Shown: positions 1 to 8,211 of the stretch, piece by piece | Layout: every line of letters begins with the position of its first letter | Numbering within the stretch: position 1 is the stretch's first letter | Source: Lachnospiraceae bacterium UBA7086 | GTDB lineage: Bacteria > Bacillota > Clostridia > Lachnospirales > Lachnospiraceae | Assembly: GCA_002492525.1 (NCBI GenBank) | Contig: DKZA01000051.1 | Coordinates: 1-31,033, forward strand | Direction of reading: 5' to 3' | Length of the DNA: 31,033 nt | Notes under the pieces: generated by a model | What the model was told of the DNA's origin: nothing | What the model saw: only the letters and a program-made list of their open reading frames with translations | Database searches by the model: none | Made by a program: the position numbers and the translations under genes

Positions 1-85
1 ATCTACTTTTGCAACAGCCCCTTTTTTGTATGATATAGGAAAAGATTCAACGGAACAGTCAAGGCTGCGATGTCATAAAAAGGGG

Positions 86-114
86 TTGACACGTGTATAC
101 CCATAGAGTATACT
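86..114 (+). promoter_or_regulatory. Strong sigma-A promoter of the blaI-like gene
   Basis: A consensus -35 box TTGACA (86-91) is followed after exactly 17 bases by a near-consensus -10 box TATACT (109-114). Transcription would begin near 121, giving a leader of about 50 nt before the ATG at 171. The promoter lies inside an array of GTATAC dyads, so it is probably repressed by the protein it expresses. Confidence 0.85.
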
Positions 115-139
115 TACAAAAGGTATACACGAGTATACC
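93..139. promoter_or_regulatory. Four-copy GTATAC operator array
   Basis: The self-palindromic hexamer GTATAC occurs at 95-100, 108-113, 123-128 and 133-138. Two larger dyads can be drawn: GTGTATACC (93-101) with GGTATACAC (122-130), a perfect 9-base inverted repeat, and GGTATAC (122-128) with GTATACC (133-139), a perfect 7-base inverted repeat around ACGA. One copy overlaps the -10 box and another lies between -35 and -10. BlaI/MecI repressors are known to bind dyads in their own promoters, so autoregulation by the adjacent gene is the natural inference. The sequence differs from the classical TACA/TGTA operator. Confidence 0.7.
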
Positions 140-170
140 ATATATTTTCAGCTATAAGAGGGAGAATAAA

Positions 171-551
171 ATGGTCAGTTTATCGGATGGAGAATGGAAA
201 ATTATGAATCGGCTCTGGGAGCAGGAGAGCACAATTACGGAACTTAAAAATATGCTGTACGAAGAGACAGGATGGGATAAGCATATTATTATTACCATGC
301 TTTCCCGCATGGAAAAGAAAGATGCCATTGCGCATAGGGATGGCGGCCGGGCGAAGGTGTTTTATCCGCTGGTATCCCGGGAGGAAGTATCCATGCAGGA
401 GACCCGCGGTTTTTTGCAGAAGGTATACCGCGGCAGTCTTGGTATGATGGTCAATGCCATGGTGGAAGATCAGGCGCTGTCGGAGGAAGATATACAGGAG
501 CTTTATGATATCTTAGGGCAGGCGAAAGCACAGAGGGATAAGGAATTTTAG
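171..551 (+). CDS. BlaI/MecI-family transcriptional repressor
   Basis: This 126-residue protein has the size and layout of the penicillinase-repressor family: an N-terminal winged helix (LSDGEWKIMNRLWE, then a recognition region around IIITMLSRMEKK), the family wing segment (residues about 50-70, ending KVFYPLV), and a C-terminal dimerisation helix pair. In this family the repressor is cleaved or released when its partner membrane protease is triggered. I chose the ATG at 171 because AGAGGGAG lies just upstream and because an upstream in-frame start would fall inside the promoter. The next gene is the BlaR1-like M56 protease, as expected. No beta-lactamase or penicillin-binding protein is next to the pair, so the regulated trait is unknown. 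Confidence 0.9.
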   Translation: MVSLSDGEWKIMNRLWEQESTITELKNMLYEETGWDKHIIITMLSRMEKKDAIAHRDGGRAKVFYPLVSREEVSMQETRGFLQKVYRGSLGMMVNAMVEDQALSEEDIQELYDILGQAKAQRDKEF

Positions 552-596
552 GATACAGGTGCTTTGGAAAGTAAAGCGCAGAAAGGATAGGGCACA

Positions 597-2939
597 ATGG
601 CTTATAATATGAAGGAAATTATGATTACGGTATCTGTGCTGATCATCTGTATTCTGTTGATCCGGCGGATTTTCAGAAGAGAGATTGGCAGCAGGTTTCA
701 ATATGCACTTTGGCTGCTGGTGGTTCTTAGGCTTATGATTCCCGTGTCCATACCTGTAAATTTGCCGATGGAAGGAATGAACCGGCATCATCTTATAGAA
801 CTGCGTACGGATGATGTGGTGGAACGGTTGGAGGAGCCGATTCAGGTGACAATAGATTCCAGAAATGGCATTTATCATCTTCTGGCGGATGATTCTGCCG
901 GGACGACGGACAGTGTTGCAGGAGAATTTCAGGGCTCGAGCTTGTTCATGGTAGGACATCTTGGTTTCAGCTGGCTTGATGTGCTGGGTATGGTGTGGGT
1001 TACAGGTATGATGGTCATTGCCGCATGGATTCTTGTTACAAACGGGATATTCAGCCGCAGGCTGAAAAGCAGGCGCAGAGCCATGGAACTGTCACAAGAG
1101 TCGGAGGAAGCGCTGCGGGAGAAACTGCCGTTAAAAATTGCCGGAATATATGAGGATATGAAAGTTTATCTTGTAGAAGACCTGGCGTCGCCCTGTCTCT
1201 ATGGGCTGCCGGGGCGTGAGGTAATTTATCTGGCGCCGGATATTGTGAAGGATACTGACAGATTGTGTCATGTGCTGACGCATGAACTTTGCCATAAGAG
1301 ACATGGGGACAGTTTCTGGGGTATCGTTCGGGGATTGCTGGTAACGGTATACTGGTTTCACCCTTTGGTGTGGGCGGCGGCGGTTTTGTCAAAGCGGGAC
1401 TGCGAACTGGCCTGCGACGAGACGGCTCTTGTTTTTTTAGGCGAGGAGGAGAGAATTTCTTATGGGGAGACTCTGCTTTCTATCATTACCGGCAAGGCAC
1501 GGATTTCTGATGTCATCTGCACTGCTACCACCATGACCGGCAGCGGGAAGAGTGTAAAAGAGCGGATTGGATTTATTGCAAAGAAGCCCAAAGTTCTTCG
1601 CACAGCAGTCATTTTGACGGCTCTGTTGATGGCATTGGTCTTTGTCCTTGCTTTTACAAAAAGTTCAGAGAGAAGCAGGATTCTGGTGTTCCGTAAGGAT
1701 ATGGATATTGTGACGGGATCTGATATGCAGATTCCGCTGCCGGAGAGTATCCGGGAAGTCTGCGGACAGGTGAAGGAGACGGGGAATGACGACATCATAG
1801 TTTATCACATAGAGTCAAACCAAGAAGTGGGAAGATTTTGCAGGATAAGTTTGCAGGAAACCCTCGGACTGGTGGATGAAGGACGCAGAGTCGTGCCTCT
1901 TGGGGATTATGGGGATAACGATCTGCTGAAAGATTATCTGGGAATTCCTATAGAGCATGTGACGGAAAGGACGATGCATACTTATACGCCGGCCGAACAG
2001 GATGGAAATGAGGATCCCGGGACAAATGGCGTACCAGGGACAGACAGCAATACGGTAACAGAACATGTTTATTTGCCTGAGGAAGACAGTGGCAGTAATA
2101 CGGCATCAGAATATATGATGCCGGAAGAAGGGGATGACACGCAGATTCCGGCTCCCGAAGATACAGATACTTATACCATATTTTTGCCTTACGAAGAGGG
2201 ACAGAGTCTTTCTGCGGAGGATCTTGCTTCAGAGAATTTTGTTTCAGAGGAAGATGACACCACCTATATCATGGAAGATAAGGCGGATTATCTTCCCAAC
2301 GAAGAGATTACTACAACTTCTTATCCGGCCAAAGAGATTCCGGCGGGCGAATTGTCTCATACGGGATGTTATGTTTATGTTAAGGCGGACTATGAGGATG
2401 TAGAGGAAAGATATCGGGAAGAGATGGAGAGGATTAACGGGGAACTGGAATCTGTGGCGGAGGAGGTAATCGTGTTAAGCCTTAACCGGGAAATCAGGGA
2501 GGAGCTGTTTGAGGCCATGACGGATAACCGGACGCCCTATGTGGGAGATAACAGCAAAGTGGGTGCCCTGGTCAATGCTCTGCCTGTACCGTCAACTTTA
2601 AATTTTACGGGAGAGTTTGCTTTACAGACGAAGCAGGAGCCTTATTCGCTGCGCCTGGCATATGAGATGACCAGGGACAGCATCCCGCAGGAGGATCTGG
2701 ATATGATATATTTTAATGCCGCCATGCTGTTTTATGCCATTGGCAATGTGAATGAGATCAGCATTTCTGTCAGGCAGCCGCCCGGAAACGATCGTGAGGA
2801 TGCAATCCATGTTTATGACCGGGAGGATCTGGAAGAGAGTTTCGGTGGATTGTCGGAAGTGGATTATGAGAATGAGCAGATTTTTTGGGAAGGGTTGGAA
2901 GATTTACATGGGCAAATAGTATCTGCATTGTATAATTAA
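597..2939 (+). CDS. BlaR1-like M56 membrane metalloprotease with DUF4825-like C-terminal domain
   Basis: The 780-residue protein starts with hydrophobic segments near residues 5-23 and 30-48, another near 120-150, then a cytosolic zinc protease domain with HELCH (His229, Glu230, His233). A DCELACDE segment supplies the likely third zinc ligand. Two further membrane segments follow, around 245-265 and 334-352. Residues from about 360 would be outside the cell and include an acidic Thr/Pro/Glu-rich linker (about 455-585). The C-terminal region contains TPYVGDNSKVGALVNALP, which I recognise as DUF4825-like. BlaR1 and MecR1 carry a penicillin-binding sensor here instead, so the ligand is probably not a classical beta-lactam acylation. 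The gene lies 45 bases after the repressor and probably inactivates it on signalling. Confidence 0.85.
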   Translation: MAYNMKEIMITVSVLIICILLIRRIFRREIGSRFQYALWLLVVLRLMIPVSIPVNLPMEGMNRHHLIELRTDDVVERLEEPIQVTIDSRNGIYHLLADDSAGTTDSVAGEFQGSSLFMVGHLGFSWLDVLGMVWVTGMMVIAAWILVTNGIFSRRLKSRRRAMELSQESEEALREKLPLKIAGIYEDMKVYLVEDLASPCLYGLPGREVIYLAPDIVKDTDRLCHVLTHELCHKRHGDSFWGIVRGLLVTVYWFHPLVWAAAVLSKRDCELACDETALVFLGEEERISYGETLLSIITGKARISDVICTATTMTGSGKSVKERIGFIAKKPKVLRTAVILTALLMALVFVLAFTKSSERSRILVFRKDMDIVTGSDMQIPLPESIREVCGQVKETGNDDIIVYHIESNQEVGRFCRISLQETLGLVDEGRRVVPLGDYGDNDLLKDYLGIPIEHVTERTMHTYTPAEQDGNEDPGTNGVPGTDSNTVTEHVYLPEEDSGSNTASEYMMPEEGDDTQIPAPEDTDTYTIFLPYEEGQSLSAEDLASENFVSEEDDTTYIMEDKADYLPNEEITTTSYPAKEIPAGELSHTGCYVYVKADYEDVEERYREEMERINGELESVAEEVIVLSLNREIREELFEAMTDNRTPYVGDNSKVGALVNALPVPSTLNFTGEFALQTKQEPYSLRLAYEMTRDSIPQEDLDMIYFNAAMLFYAIGNVNEISISVRQPPGNDREDAIHVYDREDLEESFGGLSEVDYENEQIFWEGLEDLHGQIVSALYN

Positions 2940-3093
2940 AAAAATTTTAAGAAATTATGTAACCTTTTTTTAATTTCCCCGCTCTAATAATATAGATGTG
3001 TGAAAGGCAATATTCCGCCGGTTATTAGAGATATTTTAAAGATTTCTCAGCTATAATAAATACGGCTGAAATTACTAAAGAGGGGAATCGGAA

Positions 3094-4215
3094 ATGGGGC
3101 AGTTACAGAGGGATGACAGGAGAAGAGTACAGCAGGGAACTGTAGAGTTATGGGAGATTGAACAAGGAAGGGCAGGGGCTGCACGGCCGAGGCAGAGAAG
3201 GTCGGCAGGGCAGTCACAGCAAGAGAGACGGACACAACAGAGGAGACAGTCACAGCAGGGGAGACAGCCACAGCAGAGAAGACAGTCACAGCAGGAGAGA
3301 CAGGCACCACAGAGAAGACAGGTAAAGCAGACAGTTCCGCCCGGAGAGAGGCGCTCTCGACAGGAGCGGGAAATCCGGCAGATAGGGCAATCCACACCGA
3401 GGAGACAATCCCGTCAGGCGAGGGCTGTTCCCTATCGCCGGGAAGAAGAGCTGCAGTTTATGGTGCCGGTGGATTATCCGGAGCCCGGGAATCCCCGTCC
3501 GGTAAAGTCTATCAAGCGGCGCAGAGCAAGGCGGAGGAAAATCTTTATGAGCCGTGCCGCGGCAGTTCTCTTTATCTTAGTCTGTCTGGCACTTATTTAT
3601 CAGGCAATAGGGGCGGCTTATCGTTATATTCATCGGGATACGTATGATATGGCAGAGAAGGAAGAAGGTTTTTTGGACGCCATATCGGATAAAGTGAGTG
3701 GCAAAAAAATTGCACCGCCCGAAATCATAGAGGATTATCTGGAGATAAACGATTATTCCAGGCCGGGAACAAAACTTAAAAAGGTCAACAGTGTGTTTGT
3801 CCATTATACGGCAAACAAGGGAACCTCGGCGGAAAATAACCGCAGTTATTTTGCGAATCTTGCACAGACTCATGAGCGGGCTGCCAGCGCGCATTTGATT
3901 ATCGGATATGACGGCGAGATAATACAGTGTATTCCGCTGAATGAGCAGGCTTATGCGGTGATAGGAAGAAATGAAGATTCGATTTCCATTGAGTGTTGCT
4001 ATCTTGCAGAAGACGGATCTTTTACACCGCAGACGTATGAGACTTTATTACATACACTGGCATGGCTTTTAGAAGAATATGATCTTACGACCAAAGATAT
4101 TCTGAGGCATTATGACTGCGGCGGCAAGAAATGCCCGCTTTATTATGTGGAGCATGAGGATGCCTGGGAAAAGCTGTTGTCAGACGTGGAGACGTATGAA
4201 GCGCCGACGGAATAG
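3094..4215 (+). CDS. Membrane-anchored N-acetylmuramoyl-L-alanine amidase (Amidase_2) with Gln/Arg-repeat N-terminus
   Basis: The 373-residue protein has three parts. Residues 1-150 are hydrophilic and extremely rich in Arg and Gln, with seven six-residue units of the type RQxQQx at about residues 39-80. A single membrane segment lies at about 155-175, preceded by a KRRRARRRK cluster that favours an N-in topology. Residues about 230-365 form an Amidase_2/T7-lysozyme-like domain with zinc ligands His237, His339 and Cys347. The H-x7-C spacing and Lys345 match T7 lysozyme (His122, Lys128, Cys130). The enzyme would cut the bond between muramic acid and L-alanine in peptidoglycan outside the membrane. 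The ATG at 3094 follows AGAGGGG. A terminator closes the gene. Confidence 0.85.
   Translation: MGQLQRDDRRRVQQGTVELWEIEQGRAGAARPRQRRSAGQSQQERRTQQRRQSQQGRQPQQRRQSQQERQAPQRRQVKQTVPPGERRSRQEREIRQIGQSTPRRQSRQARAVPYRREEELQFMVPVDYPEPGNPRPVKSIKRRRARRRKIFMSRAAAVLFILVCLALIYQAIGAAYRYIHRDTYDMAEKEEGFLDAISDKVSGKKIAPPEIIEDYLEINDYSRPGTKLKKVNSVFVHYTANKGTSAENNRSYFANLAQTHERAASAHLIIGYDGEIIQCIPLNEQAYAVIGRNEDSISIECCYLAEDGSFTPQTYETLLHTLAWLLEEYDLTTKDILRHYDCGGKKCPLYYVEHEDAWEKLLSDVETYEAPTE
3208..3333 (+). repeat. Seven 18-bp in-frame tandem repeats in the amidase gene
   Basis: The units have the form AGACAGTCACAGCAGNNN and encode GQSQQE, RRTQQR, RQSQQG, RQPQQR, RQSQQE, RQAPQR and RQVKQT. The central copies differ by only a few bases, which suggests recent expansion or slippage. 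The repeat keeps the reading frame and gives a basic, disordered cytosolic tail. Confidence 0.85.
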
Positions 4216-4221
4216 AAGAAT

Positions 4222-4271
4222 AAAACAATCGGGAAGTTATGGTAAGACTGCCAGAATTTCCCGATTGTTTT
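4222..4271 (+). terminator. Intrinsic terminator after the amidase gene
   Basis: A perfect 14-base inverted repeat, AAAACAATCGGGAA (4222-4235) and TTCCCGATTGTTTT (4258-4271), begins 7 bases after the stop codon. The run of T lies inside the 3' arm, and the A-rich 5' arm means it could also work on the opposite strand. Confidence 0.8.
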
Positions 4272-4350
4272 GTTATCTGTTATATAACAAAAAATTTATA
4301 AACAAGCAGGGATATTCCGATAAGTTTCAGTGGAAATGGAAGTTGTTAGG

Positions 4351-4359
4351 TGATACAAT
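4351..4359 (+). promoter_or_regulatory. Candidate extended -10 promoter of the receiver/HPt/AraC unit
   Basis: TGATACAAT contains an extended -10 TGn followed by TACAAT. No good -35 box is visible 17 bases upstream. It sits between the amidase terminator and the first gene of the next unit, which is where a promoter is needed. Confidence 0.4.
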
Positions 4360-4405
4360 AATGGTAAGACAGGTTGTGTAGGTTGCAAGAAAGGTAGTGT
4401 TGAAT

Positions 4406-4813
4406 ATGATGAGGGAAGCGGATGTAGTTTTTGAACCGGCTGACGACAGATCAGACCGCAAACATGTACTGATCATTGATGACGAAGTTTCAGTTTTAAA
4501 GACGCTGCGTTATTACTTGCAGGATATTTACAGGGTATCCGTAGTCAATTCCGGAGAGACAGCATTGGATTTTTTGCTGAAACATAAGCCGGATTTGATT
4601 TTATTGGATTATATGATGCCTATGTATAATGGAGCGGCGGTTTTAAAAGTTATTCAGAGCAGGGAGGATACGAAGGATATCCCGGTGTTTTTCCTGACAG
4701 GTCAGTCTGATATGTCAACGATAACAGAATGTCTTGCCCTGAATCCGGCAGGATATATTGTGAAGCCTATTTCCAAGGAAGCCTTGCTTGGGAAGCTGGA
4801 AAGTGTTCTGTGA
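4406..4813 (+). CDS. Stand-alone response-regulator receiver protein
   Basis: The protein of about 135 residues is a single CheY-like receiver domain with no output domain. It shows the acidic pair in LIIDDE, the phospho-acceptor Asp in LILLDYMMP, the conserved Thr in FFLTGQ and the conserved Lys in YIVKPIS. GTG 4397, TTG 4400, ATG 4406 and ATG 4409 share the frame. AGAAAGG at 4388-4394 is too close to the GTG, so I favour the ATG at 4406, with TTG 4400 also possible. The gene lies three bases before a receiver-HPt gene, so the two probably exchange phosphate in one relay. No kinase is encoded next to them. Confidence 0.85.
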   Translation: MMREADVVFEPADDRSDRKHVLIIDDEVSVLKTLRYYLQDIYRVSVVNSGETALDFLLKHKPDLILLDYMMPMYNGAAVLKVIQSREDTKDIPVFFLTGQSDMSTITECLALNPAGYIVKPISKEALLGKLESVL

Positions 4814-4816
4814 GAT

Positions 4817-5911
4817 ATGGGGCGGGCGGAGCATGGGGAAAAAGAGAACGGGAAGGCTGCGTTCACGGCACCGGATGTTAAGATTTTGCTTGTGGATGAC
4901 AACAGGGTGAATCGGAAAATGGCTGAGGGACTGCTCAGACCCTACCAAATGCAGGTCGAGACGGCGGACGGCGGAGAGCAGGCTGTGGAGATGGTGCAAA
5001 ACAGCGCTTATGACCTGGTGCTCATGGATTATATGATGCCTGGTATGAGCGGTGCGGATACGGCGAAGGTGATCCGCGGTATGGGGGAAGAGCGGTATAA
5101 GAAACTGGTGATCGTGGCATTGACAGCCAACGTGGAGGAAAAAACCCGGGAATTATGTCTGGAAGCCGGCATGAATGATTTTTTGGCTAAGCCGCTTGAG
5201 AGGCGCAGCATGGACAGGATTTTATTTAAGTGGCTGCCGGAAAACAGGCTTATTTTTAACCAGAAAGAGTCAGGGGACGGACAAAAGGATGCGGAGAAAG
5301 AAGATTTGTCCGCCTGGCAGATGGATGGGATTGATGTGGGGATTGGCATGTCCTATTCCGACAATGACCGGGCGCTGTATCTTGAGGTGCTGACAGATTT
5401 TGCAGATAACATTGAAGAGAAAGCAGGCGGGATAGAGGATACGGTACAGGAGAGAGATCTTACAGCTTATACGCTGGGAGTCCATTCTTTGAAAAGCGCG
5501 GCCCGATATCTGGGTGCAACCGTAGTAGCTGACATGGCGCAGGTATTGGAAGCTGATGCCAAAAAGGGAGACTGGGAGGCTATTGAGAGGGGAACGCCCG
5601 GATTATTAGTTTCTTACAGGAACTTATACCAAAGTATCGCGCCCTATCGTATTGACCGTACCTATACAGGGAAAAAGAGAAGATTTAATCGGAAAGAGGT
5701 ACATACGCTTCTGGAAGAGTTATGGCATTGTATGGAGGAGTATGATATAGACGGCGGTGAGGAAATTGCGGGGGCGCTGGAGAAGTATGATTTGGGCAAA
5801 GCATGGTCTGTCCGCAGGGCAAGGATTGTGAAGGCGGTGGACCAGTTTGATTATGAGGCCTGCAAGGAGGAGGTACTTTCCTGGAAGGCAGCGTTGGAAA
5901 AGGAGTCGTAA
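4817..5911 (+). CDS. Receiver-HPt phosphorelay protein
   Basis: The 364-residue protein starts with a receiver domain (residues about 20-145) bearing the acidic pair in LLVDDN, phospho-acceptor Asp71 in LVLMDYMMPG, ALTAN and the FLAKPL lysine. An HPt domain follows (about 175-275) with phospho-accepting His223 in VHSLKSAARYLG. The last 85 residues are charged and unassigned. There is no kinase catalytic domain, so it would act as an intermediate carrying phosphate from an unlinked hybrid kinase. It sits three bases from genes on both sides, including an AraC regulator, which points to one transcription unit. Confidence 0.85.
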   Translation: MGRAEHGEKENGKAAFTAPDVKILLVDDNRVNRKMAEGLLRPYQMQVETADGGEQAVEMVQNSAYDLVLMDYMMPGMSGADTAKVIRGMGEERYKKLVIVALTANVEEKTRELCLEAGMNDFLAKPLERRSMDRILFKWLPENRLIFNQKESGDGQKDAEKEDLSAWQMDGIDVGIGMSYSDNDRALYLEVLTDFADNIEEKAGGIEDTVQERDLTAYTLGVHSLKSAARYLGATVVADMAQVLEADAKKGDWEAIERGTPGLLVSYRNLYQSIAPYRIDRTYTGKKRRFNRKEVHTLLEELWHCMEEYDIDGGEEIAGALEKYDLGKAWSVRRARIVKAVDQFDYEACKEEVLSWKAALEKES

Positions 5912-5914
5912 GGA

Positions 5915-6817
5915 ATGGAGAAAGCATATAAGCTGGAGTTTGCCGGAGAGCAGACAGGCAGTCTGTATGTGAATTGCTGCGGTTTATCCAGAACGGAATC
6001 ACTGCACAGTTTCGGGCCGGCGTTAAAGCCTCATTATCTGATTCATTATATCTTAAGCGGCAGAGGAAAATTTTCCATTGGCGGGGAAGAGTATCCTTTA
6101 GAGGCGGGATACGGATTTTTGATCACGCCTGATGAGCTTGCCTTCTATCAGGCGGATGAGGAGGAGCCGTGGACTTACGTGTGGGTGGGATTCAGTGGCA
6201 CACAGGCGGCGGAATATATTGAGAATATCGGGCTGTCGGTGAGACAGCCTGTTTTTAAGTCGGATGCCTCGGAAGAACTGTATCAGATTGTGAAAGATAT
6301 GATGGAACATAATACCTTTGGCTTGTCTAATGACCTCAGGCGTAACGGACAGCTGGGGGTCTTTTTGTCTGTGATAGCAGAAGGCAGCCGGATAGAGAAG
6401 GCCAATGAGGCTGACCGGGCTAATATTTATGTGCGCAAGGCAGTATCCTTTATTCAGAGTAATTACTGTAATCCGATTAAGGTCACAGATGTAGCCGAGT
6501 ATGTGTGCATTAACAGAAGTTATCTTTATACGTTGTTTCAAAATTCCTTAGGCATGTCGCCACAGCAGTTTCTGACGACTTTCCGGATTACGAAGGCCAC
6601 GGAACTTTTACAGCTTACGGCTCTGCCCATCGAGAGCATTGCCTTATCGTGCGGATATCGTGATCCGTTGGTGTTTGCCAAGGCTTTCCGGCAGATGAAG
6701 AAGATGTCGCCTTCCAATTACCGCAAAGAAATGCAAAAGGGTGGAAGCAGGAGAAATCAGGAATATCTGCGGCAGGTGGAGGAATTTATTAATCAGATTA
6801 ATAAAATAACATTTTGA
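5915..6817 (+). CDS. AraC-family transcriptional regulator
   Basis: The 300-residue protein has an N-terminal cupin-like AraC ligand-binding domain (residues about 20-150; HYILSGRGKFSIGGEEYPL and the LITPDE turn) and a C-terminal double helix-turn-helix (about 185-285; VCINRSYLYTLFQNSLGMSPQQF is followed by the second helix pair ending MSPSNYRKE). Such proteins usually sense a sugar and activate a nearby catabolic operon. It begins three bases after the receiver-HPt gene and ends 170 bases before galK, so a role in galactose control is plausible. Its co-transcription with phosphorelay parts is unusual. AAGGAG-like bases precede the ATG. Confidence 0.88.
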   Translation: MEKAYKLEFAGEQTGSLYVNCCGLSRTESLHSFGPALKPHYLIHYILSGRGKFSIGGEEYPLEAGYGFLITPDELAFYQADEEEPWTYVWVGFSGTQAAEYIENIGLSVRQPVFKSDASEELYQIVKDMMEHNTFGLSNDLRRNGQLGVFLSVIAEGSRIEKANEADRANIYVRKAVSFIQSNYCNPIKVTDVAEYVCINRSYLYTLFQNSLGMSPQQFLTTFRITKATELLQLTALPIESIALSCGYRDPLVFAKAFRQMKKMSPSNYRKEMQKGGSRRNQEYLRQVEEFINQINKITF

Positions 6818-6903
6818 CTGGTTTTGATAACAAAGAGATATTTAATGGACGAGGAATATTTAATATGATAGATGTGAAGAGTTAAAGAACGCATCCGGTT
6901 GCG

Positions 6904-6913
6904 CACAATTGTG
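6904..6913. promoter_or_regulatory. Palindrome CACAATTGTG upstream of galK
   Basis: A perfect 10-base palindrome lies about 75 bases before the galK start, in the only non-coding gap between the AraC gene and galK. It is a possible operator, but short palindromes also occur by chance and I see no clear promoter hexamers beside it. Confidence 0.3.
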
Positions 6914-6987
6914 TATCCAGAGTGTTGCGGGGGATATAGGACAACATTAAATAAGAAATAAAACAGGAAAAGAGAAGGAGAGCGGGT

Positions 6988-8151
6988 ATGAAAGAAGCGG
7001 TGTTAAGAAAATTTGAAGAAGTGTATGGCGATGCTGCGGGGGTCAGCGTATATTTTGCACCGGGGCGGGTGAATATGATTGGGGAGCATACGGATTACAA
7101 CGGCGGACATGTTTTTCCCTGTGCACTGACGATTGGAACCTATGCGGCTGTGAAAAAGAGGACGGACAGGAAGCTTCGTTTTTATTCTATGAATTTTGAC
7201 TCTCTGGGGATTATCGAGAGCAGTCTTGACGATCTGGTACCCTCCGATAAGGCGGGGTGGACAAATTATCCGAAGGGTGTTATGTGGGCCTTTGCCGGGC
7301 GGGGCATGAAGATGGACTGTGGACTGGATATTGTATTAAACGGCAATATCCCCAACGGGTCGGGATTATCCTCTTCTGCTTCTTTAGAGGTATTGACGGG
7401 TTACTTTCTGAAAGATCTGTATGGTTTTGAGGTGACTAATATTGATCTGGCAAAGATCGGACAGTATTCGGAGAATAATTTTAACGGCATGAATTGTGGT
7501 ATTATGGATCAGTTTGCTTCCGCCATGGGTAAAAAGGATCATGCTATTTTCCTGGATACGGCGGATCTGTCTTATCAGTATGCGCCGCTTGTGTTGGACG
7601 GGGCGAAGATTGTGGTGACCAACAGTAATGTAAAACACTCTCTTGTCAATTCAGAATATAACGTAAGACGCAGCGAGTGTGAAAAGGCACTGGAGGAGTT
7701 GCAGACGGTGGTAAAGATAACGGGGCTCGGCGACCTGACAGAAGAGGAGTTTGAGGCGCATAAGTCTGCAATCAAAGATGAAGTCCGCATAAAGAGGGCG
7801 AAGCATGCGGTTTATGAAAACCAGAGAACAATCCGTGCGGTGGATGCACTTAAGAATAATAATCTGCAATTGTTCGGTGAGTTAATGAACGCTTCTCACG
7901 TATCATTGCGGGATGACTATCAGGTTTCCTGTGAGGAGATAGATGTTCTTGTGGAGGAAGCATGGAAGGTGGATGGCGTTATCGGTTCGAGGATTACGGG
8001 AGGCGGCTTTGGAGGCTGTACGGTCAGCATTGTGAAAGACGATGCGCTGGAGCAGTTTCAGGAAAAAGTCGGGGCGGCTTATAAAGAGCGCGTCGGTAAG
8101 ACAGCGGATTTCTATGTGGTGGAGATCGGGGATGGGCCGAGAAAAATGTGA
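6988..8151 (+). CDS. galK: Galactokinase
   Basis: The 387-residue protein has the usual length of bacterial galactokinase, the cytosolic GHMP kinase that makes galactose-1-phosphate from galactose and ATP. The galactokinase signature is APGRVNMIGEHTDYNGG near residues 24-40. The GHMP ATP-binding loop is GSGLSSSASLEV, the catalytic region includes MDQFASAMGKKD, and the third GHMP motif is GGGFGGCTVSIV near the C-terminus. AGAAGGAGAG lies upstream of the ATG. galT follows after 140 bases and a hairpin region, so the two probably form a Leloir operon; galE is not in the window. Confidence 0.97.
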   Translation: MKEAVLRKFEEVYGDAAGVSVYFAPGRVNMIGEHTDYNGGHVFPCALTIGTYAAVKKRTDRKLRFYSMNFDSLGIIESSLDDLVPSDKAGWTNYPKGVMWAFAGRGMKMDCGLDIVLNGNIPNGSGLSSSASLEVLTGYFLKDLYGFEVTNIDLAKIGQYSENNFNGMNCGIMDQFASAMGKKDHAIFLDTADLSYQYAPLVLDGAKIVVTNSNVKHSLVNSEYNVRRSECEKALEELQTVVKITGLGDLTEEEFEAHKSAIKDEVRIKRAKHAVYENQRTIRAVDALKNNNLQLFGELMNASHVSLRDDYQVSCEEIDVLVEEAWKVDGVIGSRITGGGFGGCTVSIVKDDALEQFQEKVGAAYKERVGKTADFYVVEIGDGPRKM

Positions 8152-8210
8152 GAAGAAGTTCTAATGCTCACGCCAGAGGGCGTTTCGCAAAGAACTTCTA
8201 TGTCTCACAT
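8146..8210 (+). other. Long nested hairpin covering the galK stop codon
   Basis: ATGTGAGA (8146-8153) pairs with TCTCACAT (8203-8210), AGAAGTTCT (8154-8162) with AGAACTTCT (8191-8199), TGC (8165-8167) with GCA (8187-8189), and ACGCC (8170-8174) with GGCGT (8179-8183) around an AGAG loop. About 25 base pairs form in 65 bases and include the galK stop codon. There is no T run after it, so a simple terminator is unlikely. It may stabilise the message or tune galK versus galT expression, or it may be a dispersed palindromic repeat. Confidence 0.75.
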
Positions 8211-8211
8211 A

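Noticed and set aside
3208..3333. Tandem repeat resembling a CRISPR array
   Set aside because: The unit is 18 bases with no spacers and encodes in-frame six-residue repeats.
3047..3397. Minus-strand Val/Ser/Pro-rich and Cys-rich frames opposite the amidase tail
   Set aside because: They are shadows of the 18-bp repeats in the amidase gene; the plus-strand frame has a ribosome site, a membrane helix and a recognisable enzyme domain.
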